From NCBI RefSeq assembly GCF_015999465.1, contig NZ_CP065534.1, positions 868,001-932,000 of the forward strand: DNA of 64,000 nt, written 5' to 3'. The notes beneath the pieces are model-generated. The model ran no database searches and was not told where the DNA came from. It saw only the letters and a list, made by a program, of their open reading frames with translations. Shown here in pieces: positions 25,704-33,041 of the stretch (positions are counted from its first letter, which is position 1; each line of letters starts with the position of its first letter). This DNA is from Lonsdalea populi (GTDB taxonomy: Bacteria > Pseudomonadota > Gammaproteobacteria > Enterobacterales > Enterobacteriaceae). A program made the position numbers and the translations under genes.

Positions 25704-27254
25704 TCAGTCTATTGACAAATGAGCTTTGAGTGCATTATGTATATAAATCTTCTGACCAAGTAAAATGTCATCATCCCCACGAAAGGAGAAACGAAATCTT
25801 TTCTTTCCTGCCTGACCTTCACTAGAATAATTACCAATAACACCAATCCTATATAGGTCTACTAATATCTCAGTCATTGAGTTTTTATCAAGAAGTTTAT
25901 TTGTATCAGCGTAGGATTTTGCGATGATTTCTGCATGTTTAGAAATCTCTTGAATGGTTGAAATTTGAGTATATCCATATAGGATATTCTTGATCCCATT
26001 TATTTCTTCTGACTTGTATTTTGCTTTAAGTTCTTCAGTCAATTCAACCCAACATGCAGAAGAATACCTTTTTCTAATCGCTTCCAGAGACTGAGTACTA
26101 AAAGCACTCTCCTCACCATAGTTCTCTTGTGCGGAAAGTAACAGCCTGACAATATCACGAGGACGATACCAAGAATTATGAAGGAGATATGTTTGAGGTT
26201 TTTTATTATGGATAAAACTAGGGAAATAAGTACGCCACAACTCAGCTGGATGTAATACCCCTAACCCGAATTCCTCTCGTGAGTTATTTATCCTCTGCTC
26301 TACAATATGAAGTAATGGCTGTTGAATCGAATCAACGCCAGCACGGTTCCAAACTATATCAGTACCAAAATCAGTAAGTGGCTTATTTATTTCTTTTCCT
26401 AAAGAATCAACTGAATTTAAAACCTCAGAACGAATAGCTGCGAACAAACATAGATTGAATCCACTCTTCTTACATATAGAATTGATTCTTTCAATCGTAA
26501 TAATTAAATCTCTTAACAGCCTAGAGTCACGCTGATATTGTTTCTTTGTTGTATAATTAAGCTCAAGCTCATCAAAGAAAATATTAACGCCATCTTTTGA
26601 AGGTTGAAGTGATTCAAATGCAGAATCAGCCTCTTGGATTAATTTATAAAAAGCAACCTTTGCGACGCCATTGTTATCCCAATCAAAATCAAGATTTAAC
26701 TTAGGGTCTTTACTGATCTCAATATTGCCTCTCCTAATGCTCGGTATTAATTTTGAAAAAAATCCTCTTTCATTTTTCTCTGTTTTCTCTGAACTCATTA
26801 AAGTGTGGAATTTTGAGAGGTTTTCATTTTTCTGAAAGGCGTCAATGGCACTTTGGGATATCATATCAGATATAACTTTATATATAAACCAACGCCAAAT
26901 ATTTTCGAAGTCACTTCCTTCAAAGTCAGAACTGTTTTCGATTACCTCTTTAATCCTTGAGGCTTTGCTGAAATCTCTCTTGGTCTCCTCACTAACTTCT
27001 GATTTGAAAAGTATGAATTTTGATGTTGTGTTTTTTTGCTCATCCAAGACAATAGATATATATCTTAATAAAGCGGTTTTACCTGTACCTTTTAATCCTG
27101 TAATGAAGTATTTACTATGACTTATGTATTTATCTACAATTAAAGCAGGAGGTACGACATATAGTTTTTTGAATCTTAATCTCTCATCAGGGCTATTAGT
27201 TAATAACTCATTTTTCGCATCAGTTGTACCCAGGTATATATCTGATAGTTTCAT
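25704..27254 (-). CDS. P-loop ATPase, Sll1717 family, putative defence protein
   Basis: This 516-residue protein carries Walker A GLKGTGKT at about residues 53-60, preceded by YFIT, and a Walker B-like INIFFDELEL segment (about 238-247). The rest is helical with no second known domain, and the C-terminus could be a winged-helix (KNSMTEILVDLYRIGVIGNY). The ATG ending at 27254 is preferred over an upstream TTG because a GAG site lies at the right distance. Sll1717-type ATPases are frequent in mobile DNA and defence islands; the mechanism is not known. Its base composition is very A+T-rich compared with neighbours, a sign of separate origin. Confidence 0.75.
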   Translation of the reverse strand: MKLSDIYLGTTDAKNELLTNSPDERLRFKKLYVVPPALIVDKYISHSKYFITGLKGTGKTALLRYISIVLDEQKNTTSKFILFKSEVSEETKRDFSKASRIKEVIENSSDFEGSDFENIWRWFIYKVISDMISQSAIDAFQKNENLSKFHTLMSSEKTEKNERGFFSKLIPSIRRGNIEISKDPKLNLDFDWDNNGVAKVAFYKLIQEADSAFESLQPSKDGVNIFFDELELNYTTKKQYQRDSRLLRDLIITIERINSICKKSGFNLCLFAAIRSEVLNSVDSLGKEINKPLTDFGTDIVWNRAGVDSIQQPLLHIVEQRINNSREEFGLGVLHPAELWRTYFPSFIHNKKPQTYLLHNSWYRPRDIVRLLLSAQENYGEESAFSTQSLEAIRKRYSSACWVELTEELKAKYKSEEINGIKNILYGYTQISTIQEISKHAEIIAKSYADTNKLLDKNSMTEILVDLYRIGVIGNYSSEGQAGKKRFRFSFRGDDDILLGQKIYIHNALKAHLSID

Positions 27255-27653
27255 AAGTGTCTCGATTATCCTTAATTGATACAAATGTGGTATGTGGTAA
27301 TGCTCGTGAAATTAAAAAACATTACCATATAACTATTCCCGATTGAACAAATTTTAGTAAGATTGTTATCTCATAATTGTAGATTTCGAAAGGAGTAATA
27401 CACAGAGGTAGTTGCAACTTCCGCTCTTGGCACGAAGCAGACATGTGCAAATGAATAATGGTCTGCTGCGAGCGAGAAAAGAACTTTCGGAGTTGTTCCC
27501 AAAACAGGTGAAGGCACTAGTACATAGCGTTATATTAATTACCAGAGCTGGTCACCAAATATGAAAAATGACAGCCGTTTTGGGGGCAGTATTTGTCTCA
27601 TTACACTTATAGTTTACTGATGCAACTAGGAGGAAAAGGCCACGTGAACTTAC
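27255..27653. other. Intergenic region between two minus-strand cargo genes
   Basis: About 400 bases that contain the promoter area of the P-loop ATPase gene and a degenerate palindromic element at 27421-27490. I see no supported coding frame. Confidence 0.4.
27421..27490. repeat. Palindromic small element, degenerate copy
   Basis: CCGCTCTTGGCACGAAGCAG (27421-27440), then GTCTGCTGCGAGCGAG (27461-27476), follow the layout of the element at 25446-25509. The outer right arm is decayed. Inner arms GCAGAC and GTCTGC are intact. Confidence 0.5.
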
Positions 27654-29438
27654 TCAGGGGGCGGAAGTTACCGAGCTGAGAATGATTTTAAAGTACAGCC
27701 ACCACGCGTACACTACTGCTTCGCTCTGTGATGAGTAGTCGTTAAGTAGTCCGTGTGCTACATAGTTTCTTATATTGGCCCCAATAGGATCGGTAAACAG
27801 CGCCTTAAGGTTAAAGTGCATATCATCACCAAAAAGGGTTTTCGCTTCCGGTTTATCCAGCAAAGAGCCCAGCCCTATTTCATTTTCAATACCCGACTCA
27901 TCCACCGTACTGGTTTTGACCCCTGCTTTTTTGAGTAAGTTCCTCACCAAGTATTCAACTTGGGGCGAAAGAAGGTGAATTGATTCAGAAAAACGGTACT
28001 CAAATCCAAGATACAACCCTCTCGCAGTCAATTCGATCCTGTCTTCAGGGATAAGCGGAGAGCAATAGCACAGCTCTAGAAAGAACCGAGTGGGGAAATT
28101 GTATTCCTGCATGAGCTGATCCATTGCAGGCAATATCTGCCCCACGACGACAATTTTTAGGGAGAAGTCGAATGACAGCAGTTCGCGATGGTGGGCACGA
28201 TCAGTGGCATTTGCTCTTGAGCGTCCTATCATCCGCCCATCACCAGAAAGATACACTTCTCCAAAGAGGTCTGATATAAGGCTCTGTTTATGCGCATCAT
28301 TCTCTCGTACGCTTTCAACTGATATAGTGCCAAAGCCGGCGAAAAACTGGCACGCCTTAATTATATCTCCCTTGCCCCTTACGTGATTCACTGCAATGTC
28401 CGTAAGTTCGGTTAAGTCGCAGGGAGGCAGCTTAAACATATGCATATCGTCCAGTGACAGTTCGCCGTGCACTCTGATTCTTTTCCTACACTCGTCAATC
28501 CTAATATCGGCACCTAAATGAGCTCTCTGTGCTGTCGGGATCAACCGATACCGCTGCAACGCCTTTTCATACATGCCACTGGCGATAATATTTCCCTGAT
28601 CTTTAACCTGCGCGCGGTTTTCAGCCTCAAGAAAAAGGCATTCAGCGCTTTCGAACAAAGCCGCTTGGGATTCCTGACAGTTTCTATCAAGTTTATAAAA
28701 CTTACATGCCAGACAATAAATACGCTCTGCTAAGTAATAATGATGTTCGGCCTTTTTATGTGCTCCAAGCGCCATCAGGTGATCCGCATTCTTACCCAGA
28801 TTAGCACTCAGAAGATGATGCTCGTGTATAAACTGAAAAAGGTGCAGCGATATGTCCGTAGATATGTCCGTACCTCCGGGCTTGTGTTCATCAAGATAAA
28901 GACTTATCTGCGCTTCAATTTGTGTGACCGGATCCTCTTTACGATACTGTCGTGCCAGAGATAAAGCGCGCGTCCATAGGCTCTGCTGGAGTGTGTGCCA
29001 TCTCTTTTCTGAGAGCGGCTCAAGCAGGTAACCCGCAATGATTTCATCAACAAGCTCCCAACGAAGGGGTTTATCCAGGAAAAGGGATATCTCTGCGATG
29101 CGAGATTTCAGCAAGCCTGTTTTTATATGAGGAAACAACTTATCAAGGAATGCTCTCTGCTGAAGTTGCAGGTTTTCGGGAGTATTAGAAGACCCATTCC
29201 TAAATATGACAGCAGCGACAATTGGCTCATTTTTACTTTCGGCATCCAATGCCATAAGGGTTATATCGGCGAGGGTATGCATTTTATTCGCCAGTTCAGT
29301 TTCCCCGCGGTCGGTGTACTGCTTTTTTCTGTCGGAAAAGAAGACGTACATCGCATAGTAACTATCGTCATCTTCCTGGATAGCCGTATCTACGTTGGCT
29401 ACATCCTCCAGGATCTCTGTTTCCACATCATTATTCAT
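27654..29438 (-). CDS. DUF4209-domain protein with HEPN-like RNYVAH motif
   Basis: This 594-residue protein has a helical, repeat-like N-terminal part (about 1-440) and a C-terminal DUF4209 domain (about 480-590) with LSPQVEYLVRNLLKKAG, GLGSLLDKPE and DPIGANIRNYVAHGLLND. The RNYVAH segment fits the Rx4-6H signature of HEPN ribonucleases, so an RNA-cleaving abortive-infection role is plausible; this is inference. It lies downstream of two other ATPase-type cargo genes. A leftward promoter would lie before 29439, next to the STAXI copy 2. Confidence 0.75.
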   Translation of the reverse strand: MNNDVETEILEDVANVDTAIQEDDDSYYAMYVFFSDRKKQYTDRGETELANKMHTLADITLMALDAESKNEPIVAAVIFRNGSSNTPENLQLQQRAFLDKLFPHIKTGLLKSRIAEISLFLDKPLRWELVDEIIAGYLLEPLSEKRWHTLQQSLWTRALSLARQYRKEDPVTQIEAQISLYLDEHKPGGTDISTDISLHLFQFIHEHHLLSANLGKNADHLMALGAHKKAEHHYYLAERIYCLACKFYKLDRNCQESQAALFESAECLFLEAENRAQVKDQGNIIASGMYEKALQRYRLIPTAQRAHLGADIRIDECRKRIRVHGELSLDDMHMFKLPPCDLTELTDIAVNHVRGKGDIIKACQFFAGFGTISVESVRENDAHKQSLISDLFGEVYLSGDGRMIGRSRANATDRAHHRELLSFDFSLKIVVVGQILPAMDQLMQEYNFPTRFFLELCYCSPLIPEDRIELTARGLYLGFEYRFSESIHLLSPQVEYLVRNLLKKAGVKTSTVDESGIENEIGLGSLLDKPEAKTLFGDDMHFNLKALFTDPIGANIRNYVAHGLLNDYSSQSEAVVYAWWLYFKIILSSVTSAP

Positions 29439-29818
29439 AGATCACACCATAAGATTTTTAAAATGTTGTAATAATCTTAGCTCACGGCTGAATCGATACA
29501 CTCAAGAATTACCCTTGAAGAACGCATTAACCTGAAGTACGATAAATCCGCTAACCGTTGTCATCATGACAACTGCCAATGTTCCGGTGATTTGAGAGGA
29601 ACGCCTTCGGGTAATCACTTGCCAATGCCATCAACACCTGAGAGATGGCGCCCTCGGGCGGTTCAAACCTGTTAACCTTTGAAAACAGCGACCCTTACGG
29701 GTTAAGGTCTTTTCTACTTCTTCTAATGACACCTCTCTGAGCTGTCTACTCATCTGGCTCCTTCAGCCTGATGTATTCCTAACAGTTTCTTATTACTGCA
29801 ACTCAATCATTTACTTAC
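29439..29818. other. Intergenic region carrying STAXI copy 2
   Basis: About 380 bases between the DUF4209 gene and the leader of the small-gene array. Besides the pseudoknot element at 29581-29662 it holds a possible T-rich end at 29697-29722 (GGTCTTTTC). No coding frame is supported. Confidence 0.45.
29581..29662 (+). ncRNA. STAXI-type tandem pseudoknot, copy 2
   Basis: Unit 1: GTTCC (29581-29585) pairs with GGAAC (29598-29602), and GTGATT (29587-29592) pairs with AATCAC (29613-29618), around a CTTCGG tetraloop. Unit 2: GCCATC (29627-29632) pairs with GATGGC (29644-29649), ACC (29636-29638) with GGT (29660-29662), around a CCTCGG loop. Compared with copy 1, every stem has changed in both arms while pairing is kept, and the TGAGA loops are identical. 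It is about 220 bases before the small-gene array. Confidence 0.7.
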
Positions 29819-29877
29819 CCTTGCGGGGATTTACTTCCCTGTGAAGCCAAATCCTCTTTCAACTCTCAAGAGGATTT
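29819..29877 (+). promoter_or_regulatory. Structured leader with hidden ribosome binding site (gene at 29882)
   Basis: An upstream stem forms between TGCGGGGA (29822-29829) and TCCCTGT (29836-29842). AAATCCTCTT (29849-29858) then pairs perfectly over 10 bp with AAGAGGATTT (29868-29877), whose AGAGG is the Shine-Dalgarno of ATG 29882. Confidence 0.55.
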
Positions 29878-29881
29878 ACCT

Positions 29882-30199
29882 ATGAAAGCATCTGAATTCG
29901 GCCCAATTTTACTCGTTAAACCTAAAAGCTACGAGTGGCACTATATGTGGAGCAAATTGGCAAAGCACGAATCTAACCGTCAACTTCCGGATCCAACCGT
30001 TGCTGATAATGGTGGGGAAATCTGGCAGTACATGGAGACAGTGGAAACACGTTTTCTGTGGTTTGGAAAACGTTATATCCATCGTTTTCGTCATCGTCTT
30101 CACCCGGCCTCCGATTACGCTAAGAACATTAACGTTCCGGCCAGTAACACCTTTAACCCGAACGATTCGGATAACGCTTTTTATCATCGTTTTATTTAG
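29882..30199 (+). CDS. Hypothetical ICE accessory protein
   Basis: This 105-residue protein is rich in aromatic and basic residues (EWHYMWSKLAKHE, TRFLWFGKRYIHRFRHRLH) and has no signal or membrane helix. No family is recognised. It is the first of five short-to-medium genes on the same strand, each with its own structured leader. Downstream of a STAXI element, it might act in DNA handling after transfer, by analogy with other STAXI-linked genes; this is speculative. Confidence 0.65.
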   Translation: MKASEFGPILLVKPKSYEWHYMWSKLAKHESNRQLPDPTVADNGGEIWQYMETVETRFLWFGKRYIHRFRHRLHPASDYAKNINVPASNTFNPNDSDNAFYHRFI

Positions 30200-30240
30200 T
30201 TATTTACCGTGCCGACGTCGCTCAAGATAAAGGCTCAAAC

Positions 30241-30305
30241 CCATGTGGGGATAATCTTCCTGCATTTGCGGTGACGGTTTTCTCCGCTAAATCCAAGGAG
30301 AAAAC
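30241..30305 (+). promoter_or_regulatory. Repeated structured leader, copy A (gene at 30306)
   Basis: ATGTGGGGA (30243-30251) can pair with TTCCTGCAT (30257-30265). GTTTTCTCC (30277-30285) pairs perfectly with GGAGAAAAC (30297-30305), which contains the Shine-Dalgarno and touches the ATG. A competing GCGG/CCGC stem (30267-30270 with 30284-30287) overlaps the left arm. About 90% identical to 30758-30822. Confidence 0.6.
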
Positions 30306-30725
30306 ATGGACACCATCATTCCGACATTTAAACGTCTTCGCTCTATCGCTGTGTTTGTTGAGCGCATAGCACGTAAGTTTGCACCAAATTCACGTTTTGC
30401 AAATTGGTCTCTATGGCTCAGATATGACGCAGAAGCGTTATGTGATGTCGCTAAAGAGCTTGAATGTGCCAAAGCTTGTATACAAATTCTTGGCCAACTT
30501 GATGATCGCCATGAAGTGCAGGAATTGGCTGTACGTAGTGTTTACCAAGCCGCATATATTTTTGGTGAATGCCATTTCTACGGTATAGAAAAAAGATGGC
30601 CAAAAGCTTTACGTCGTCCATTAGCCAATGCAGGTATACAGCTTAATGCTGAAGAATGGGCGAAAGGCTGTCACTTTGGTCTCAACAACTCGAACCGTGG
30701 TAACAGCCAGTTAACGACGGAATAG
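30306..30725 (+). CDS. Hypothetical ICE accessory protein
   Basis: This 139-residue protein is predicted to be mainly helical (RYDAEALCDVAKELECAKAC, EVQELAVRSVYQAAYIF), with four cysteines and no membrane segment. No family is recognised. Its ATG directly follows an SD-hiding hairpin. It belongs to the small-gene array and is separated from its neighbours by about 100 bases on each side, so genes in this array seem individually controlled rather than tightly coupled like the transfer genes. Confidence 0.65.
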   Translation: MDTIIPTFKRLRSIAVFVERIARKFAPNSRFANWSLWLRYDAEALCDVAKELECAKACIQILGQLDDRHEVQELAVRSVYQAAYIFGECHFYGIEKRWPKALRRPLANAGIQLNAEEWAKGCHFGLNNSNRGNSQLTTE

Positions 30726-30757
30726 CGACAAGTTGTTTTCAATGACTTTTTAACAAC

Positions 30758-30822
30758 CCATGCGGGGACAACCTCCCTGCATCCGCGGTGACGGTTTTCT
30801 CCGCTAAATCCAAGGAGAAAAC
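30758..30822 (+). promoter_or_regulatory. Repeated structured leader, copy B (gene at 30823)
   Basis: ATGCGGGGA (30760-30768) pairs with TCCCTGCAT (30774-30782). GTTTTCTCC (30794-30802) pairs with GGAGAAAAC (30814-30822) right before the ATG. The differences from copy A lie in the first stem and keep pairing (C-G in place of T-G, C-G in place of T-G), while the last 40 bases are nearly identical. Confidence 0.6.
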
Positions 30823-31131
30823 ATGAACAGTATAATGCTGTCTATTGTCACACGTACTGCACAGTTCTTTAGCCGGCTATCTGCAGAAATGCATCAGCAG
30901 CAGGTAGCTTGGTTTACCAACCCCAGCGGTCGCAGTAGCTTCCGTGCTGACGTCGTTCAAGATCACGACGGATTTACTGCCATTATATCGCGTAGAACGC
31001 GGGGCAGTTCTTACCACTGGCGGTATCAACAGCTGACGAGAACCCAGCATTTTGCCTCCTCTCGAAAAGCGTTACGCGAGGGCCGCCGATTTGCAAAACA
31101 ATTAGCGGATTTACGCTACCGTTTTGACTAA
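30823..31131 (+). CDS. Hypothetical basic ICE accessory protein
   Basis: This 102-residue protein is strongly basic, with arginine-rich stretches (SRRTRGSSYHWRYQQLTR, RKALREGRRFAKQL) that suggest nucleic-acid contact. No family is recognised. It shares a near-identical 5' leader with the unrelated gene at 30306, so the two are likely to respond to the same control. Confidence 0.62.
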   Translation: MNSIMLSIVTRTAQFFSRLSAEMHQQQVAWFTNPSGRSSFRADVVQDHDGFTAIISRRTRGSSYHWRYQQLTRTQHFASSRKALREGRRFAKQLADLRYRFD

Positions 31132-31151
31132 GTCTTGATTGACAATAACTT

Positions 31152-31208
31152 CCCGGAGGGACCTTCCCCTCCCGGGGAGGTTTCCTCTTTATCCTCACAG
31201 GGGGAAAT
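31152..31208 (+). promoter_or_regulatory. Structured leader with two competing stems (gene at 31209)
   Basis: Stem A: CCCGGAGGG (31152-31160) with CCCTCCCGGG (31167-31176, one bulge). Stem B: ACCTTCCCC (31161-31169) with GGGGAGGT (31174-31181, one bulge), followed by TTTCCTCTTT. The stems share bases, so only one can form. TTTCC (31181-31185) can also pair with GGAAA (31203-31207) at the ribosome binding site. Confidence 0.45.
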
Positions 31209-31820
31209 ATGATCCGATTCACTTCTACAGAATTACGTCCGCTTTTGTCCCAGACCGGAGCCAGACAACGCCCATTAACACTCGAAAAGAACTCAGGAAT
31301 TTATGTCCGTGTACCGGATGATCGTCATCCCGGAAAATGGCTTACAGCGTGGGCTGTCGGTTGTAATCCATCAACGGATTTGAATGGTTCATTGCTGGCT
31401 GAAAAACTGATACCCGATCGAGAGTTTTCCTTTCGAACGTTCATGGCTAACAGCCTCTTCGATGCTGTGCTGAACGAGCATCACGATTTAATTATGAAGC
31501 CTGTCATCAGTGATCTGAATAACGCGCTGACCATCCACACGGAAACGCATCCGCCACTCATAAAATTTGTTCCGGTTGGCGAATACCGCGACCAGACACA
31601 GTGGCTTTTCGACCAGTCTTTACGTCATTTCCACGCTTGTGTGAGTAACGCTGAGCGTCTCAGCTGGCGTACGCAAGCGCTGTATGTGCTTGACCAGGTC
31701 ATTCGCCTTGATTCGAAACGGGCTAAACCCGATGACCGTAAGATGTTTGAGCGTGCAGTTCGCCGTTTACGCGATCGTATTAGCTCACTGAAACCAGACG
31801 GCTCCGTCCGCTATTTTTAA
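31209..31820 (+). CDS. Hypothetical ICE protein, possibly DUF3085-like
   Basis: This 203-residue protein begins with a segment (SGIYVRVPDD, then AWAVGCNPSTDL) that recalls the DUF3085 pattern (GVYL...A.GCNP), a family of plasmid-borne proteins of unknown role; I hold this with low certainty. The C-terminal half is helical and charged (RRLRDRISSLKPDG). There is no signal peptide. It is the fourth gene of the small-gene array and has its own attenuator-like leader. Confidence 0.6.
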   Translation: MIRFTSTELRPLLSQTGARQRPLTLEKNSGIYVRVPDDRHPGKWLTAWAVGCNPSTDLNGSLLAEKLIPDREFSFRTFMANSLFDAVLNEHHDLIMKPVISDLNNALTIHTETHPPLIKFVPVGEYRDQTQWLFDQSLRHFHACVSNAERLSWRTQALYVLDQVIRLDSKRAKPDDRKMFERAVRRLRDRISSLKPDGSVRYF

Positions 31821-31901
31821 AAGCAACAAACTGTTTTCGCCCCTGAACCGAAAAACGGAACAGGAGGCCTAACTTGATCTGATGGTGTCAGCCGCCGTCA
31901 T

Positions 31902-31962
31902 CCCCCCTGAGGGCATCTTCCTCAGGGAGGTGCCCTCTTTTTGTTTCAACCGACAAAAGGAG
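31902..31962 (+). promoter_or_regulatory. Attenuator-like leader of the DUF1281 gene
   Basis: CCCCCCTGAGG (31902-31912) pairs with CCTCAGGGAGG (31920-31930) with one mismatch. GAGGGCA (31909-31915) alternatively pairs with TGCCCTC (31931-31937), followed by TTTTT: a terminator shape that excludes the first stem. Downstream, TTTTGT (31939-31944) pairs with ACAAAA (31953-31958) beside the AAGGAG site of ATG 31970. Confidence 0.5.
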
Positions 31963-31969
31963 TTCTACA

Positions 31970-32917
31970 ATGTTTTCATGGTGCCATAACCGACTGGAAA
32001 TTACCGGTAAGTCAGTTTGCCTCGATGTCATGCAGTCCTGGATTGCCGGCACGGAAAAACCGCTTTACCGGCATGCTATTCGACAAGCCATAAAGCTGTT
32101 TCTCGCTGGCTGTGCCGGCATTTTGAAGCCTGTAAGGGACGTGGAATATGCACCATATCCGATGCTAACCGCTTCTGGAGTCGGCTCACCGACTTCACCC
32201 AATCAGGCGTACCAGTATTTTATTGAACTGATGGAGCAGGATGCATGGCTTGACTCCAAAACGATCTCGCGCCTGGAGAAAATCTGGCTGCAATCTGGCA
32301 TCGATACGCTGAAATGGGATTCCATTCCCTTTCCAGCTCAACAGATAATGGCGCAACTGATGGCCGTACATTACGCCGACTGGTTTGGTGTTGCAGGTGC
32401 CGGTGGGCAATTTGACCCGAAGGAGTGCTGGGAACGGCTCAGTCTCATGCCTGAAACGACTTGCTACTGCGACATGCTGATGGTGATGCCGTCACGGCTG
32501 ACGACGGAGATCAATGGTGAAAGTGGTCTGTTGGCCGGAGTGAGCACGACGTCAGAACTCTATATGCAGCTCTTTGGCATGGAGTTTCCTGCGGGCCATC
32601 AGGCCAGTTGGCGCCGGGATGACGTAGGGTTACTCAGGTTAAAACTGGCTTCGCCGTGGTATCCACCGTCAGGTGAAGTGATGGGGGAGATGTCGCAGTT
32701 GTTCGATTGTGAAATCCGGCATTATTGGATTTCACCTGATGCCGGCACGTCAGGCTACAACTGCTTCGACCGGGGAGATCACGTAGACAGTGGCCCATAT
32801 CCGATCGAAGAAGCGCGGCAACCCACTTCCGTTGATGGTGCTCGTATGTACCTGGTTTCGCCCGAAACGGCAGACGTTGCTACGGGGGCTGTTCACTACG
32901 CCAGTATCCGTGCATAA
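31970..32917 (+). CDS. DUF1281-family protein
   Basis: This 315-residue protein opens with MFSWCHNRLEITG, like other DUF1281 proteins of conjugative plasmids (typically MPNWCxNR). A central DWFGVAGAGG segment and the C-terminal ISPDAGTSGYNCFDRGDHVD are also family-like. The family is thought to have a ferredoxin-like fold; function is unknown. A strong terminator follows (32952-32981), so it closes its own transcript despite the array layout. Confidence 0.75.
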   Translation: MFSWCHNRLEITGKSVCLDVMQSWIAGTEKPLYRHAIRQAIKLFLAGCAGILKPVRDVEYAPYPMLTASGVGSPTSPNQAYQYFIELMEQDAWLDSKTISRLEKIWLQSGIDTLKWDSIPFPAQQIMAQLMAVHYADWFGVAGAGGQFDPKECWERLSLMPETTCYCDMLMVMPSRLTTEINGESGLLAGVSTTSELYMQLFGMEFPAGHQASWRRDDVGLLRLKLASPWYPPSGEVMGEMSQLFDCEIRHYWISPDAGTSGYNCFDRGDHVDSGPYPIEEARQPTSVDGARMYLVSPETADVATGAVHYASIRA

Positions 32918-32951
32918 CACACTAAAACCGGTTAGTTCAGTTTCACTTATC

Positions 32952-32981
32952 GGCCATAGCGAAAGCTGTGGCCTTTTTTTT
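32952..32981 (+). terminator. Rho-independent terminator after the DUF1281 gene
   Basis: GGCCATAGC (32952-32960) pairs with GCTGTGGCC (32965-32973), loop GAAA, one G-U pair, followed by eight T residues. Textbook form. Confidence 0.8.
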
Positions 32982-32989
32982 CACCCTGA

Positions 32990-33035
32990 AGGGAACACCG
33001 TTCCCTCTGGGGGGCGAGTTTCCTTTTTTGAGGAA
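32990..33035 (+). promoter_or_regulatory. Structured leader with hidden ribosome binding site (gene at 33042)
   Basis: AGGGAA (32990-32995) pairs with TTCCCT (33001-33006). TTCCT (33020-33024) then pairs with AGGAA (33031-33035), the Shine-Dalgarno of ATG 33042. The plan is the same as in the leaders at 29.8-32 kb, with a weaker final stem. Confidence 0.45.
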
Positions 33036-33041
33036 GCACGT

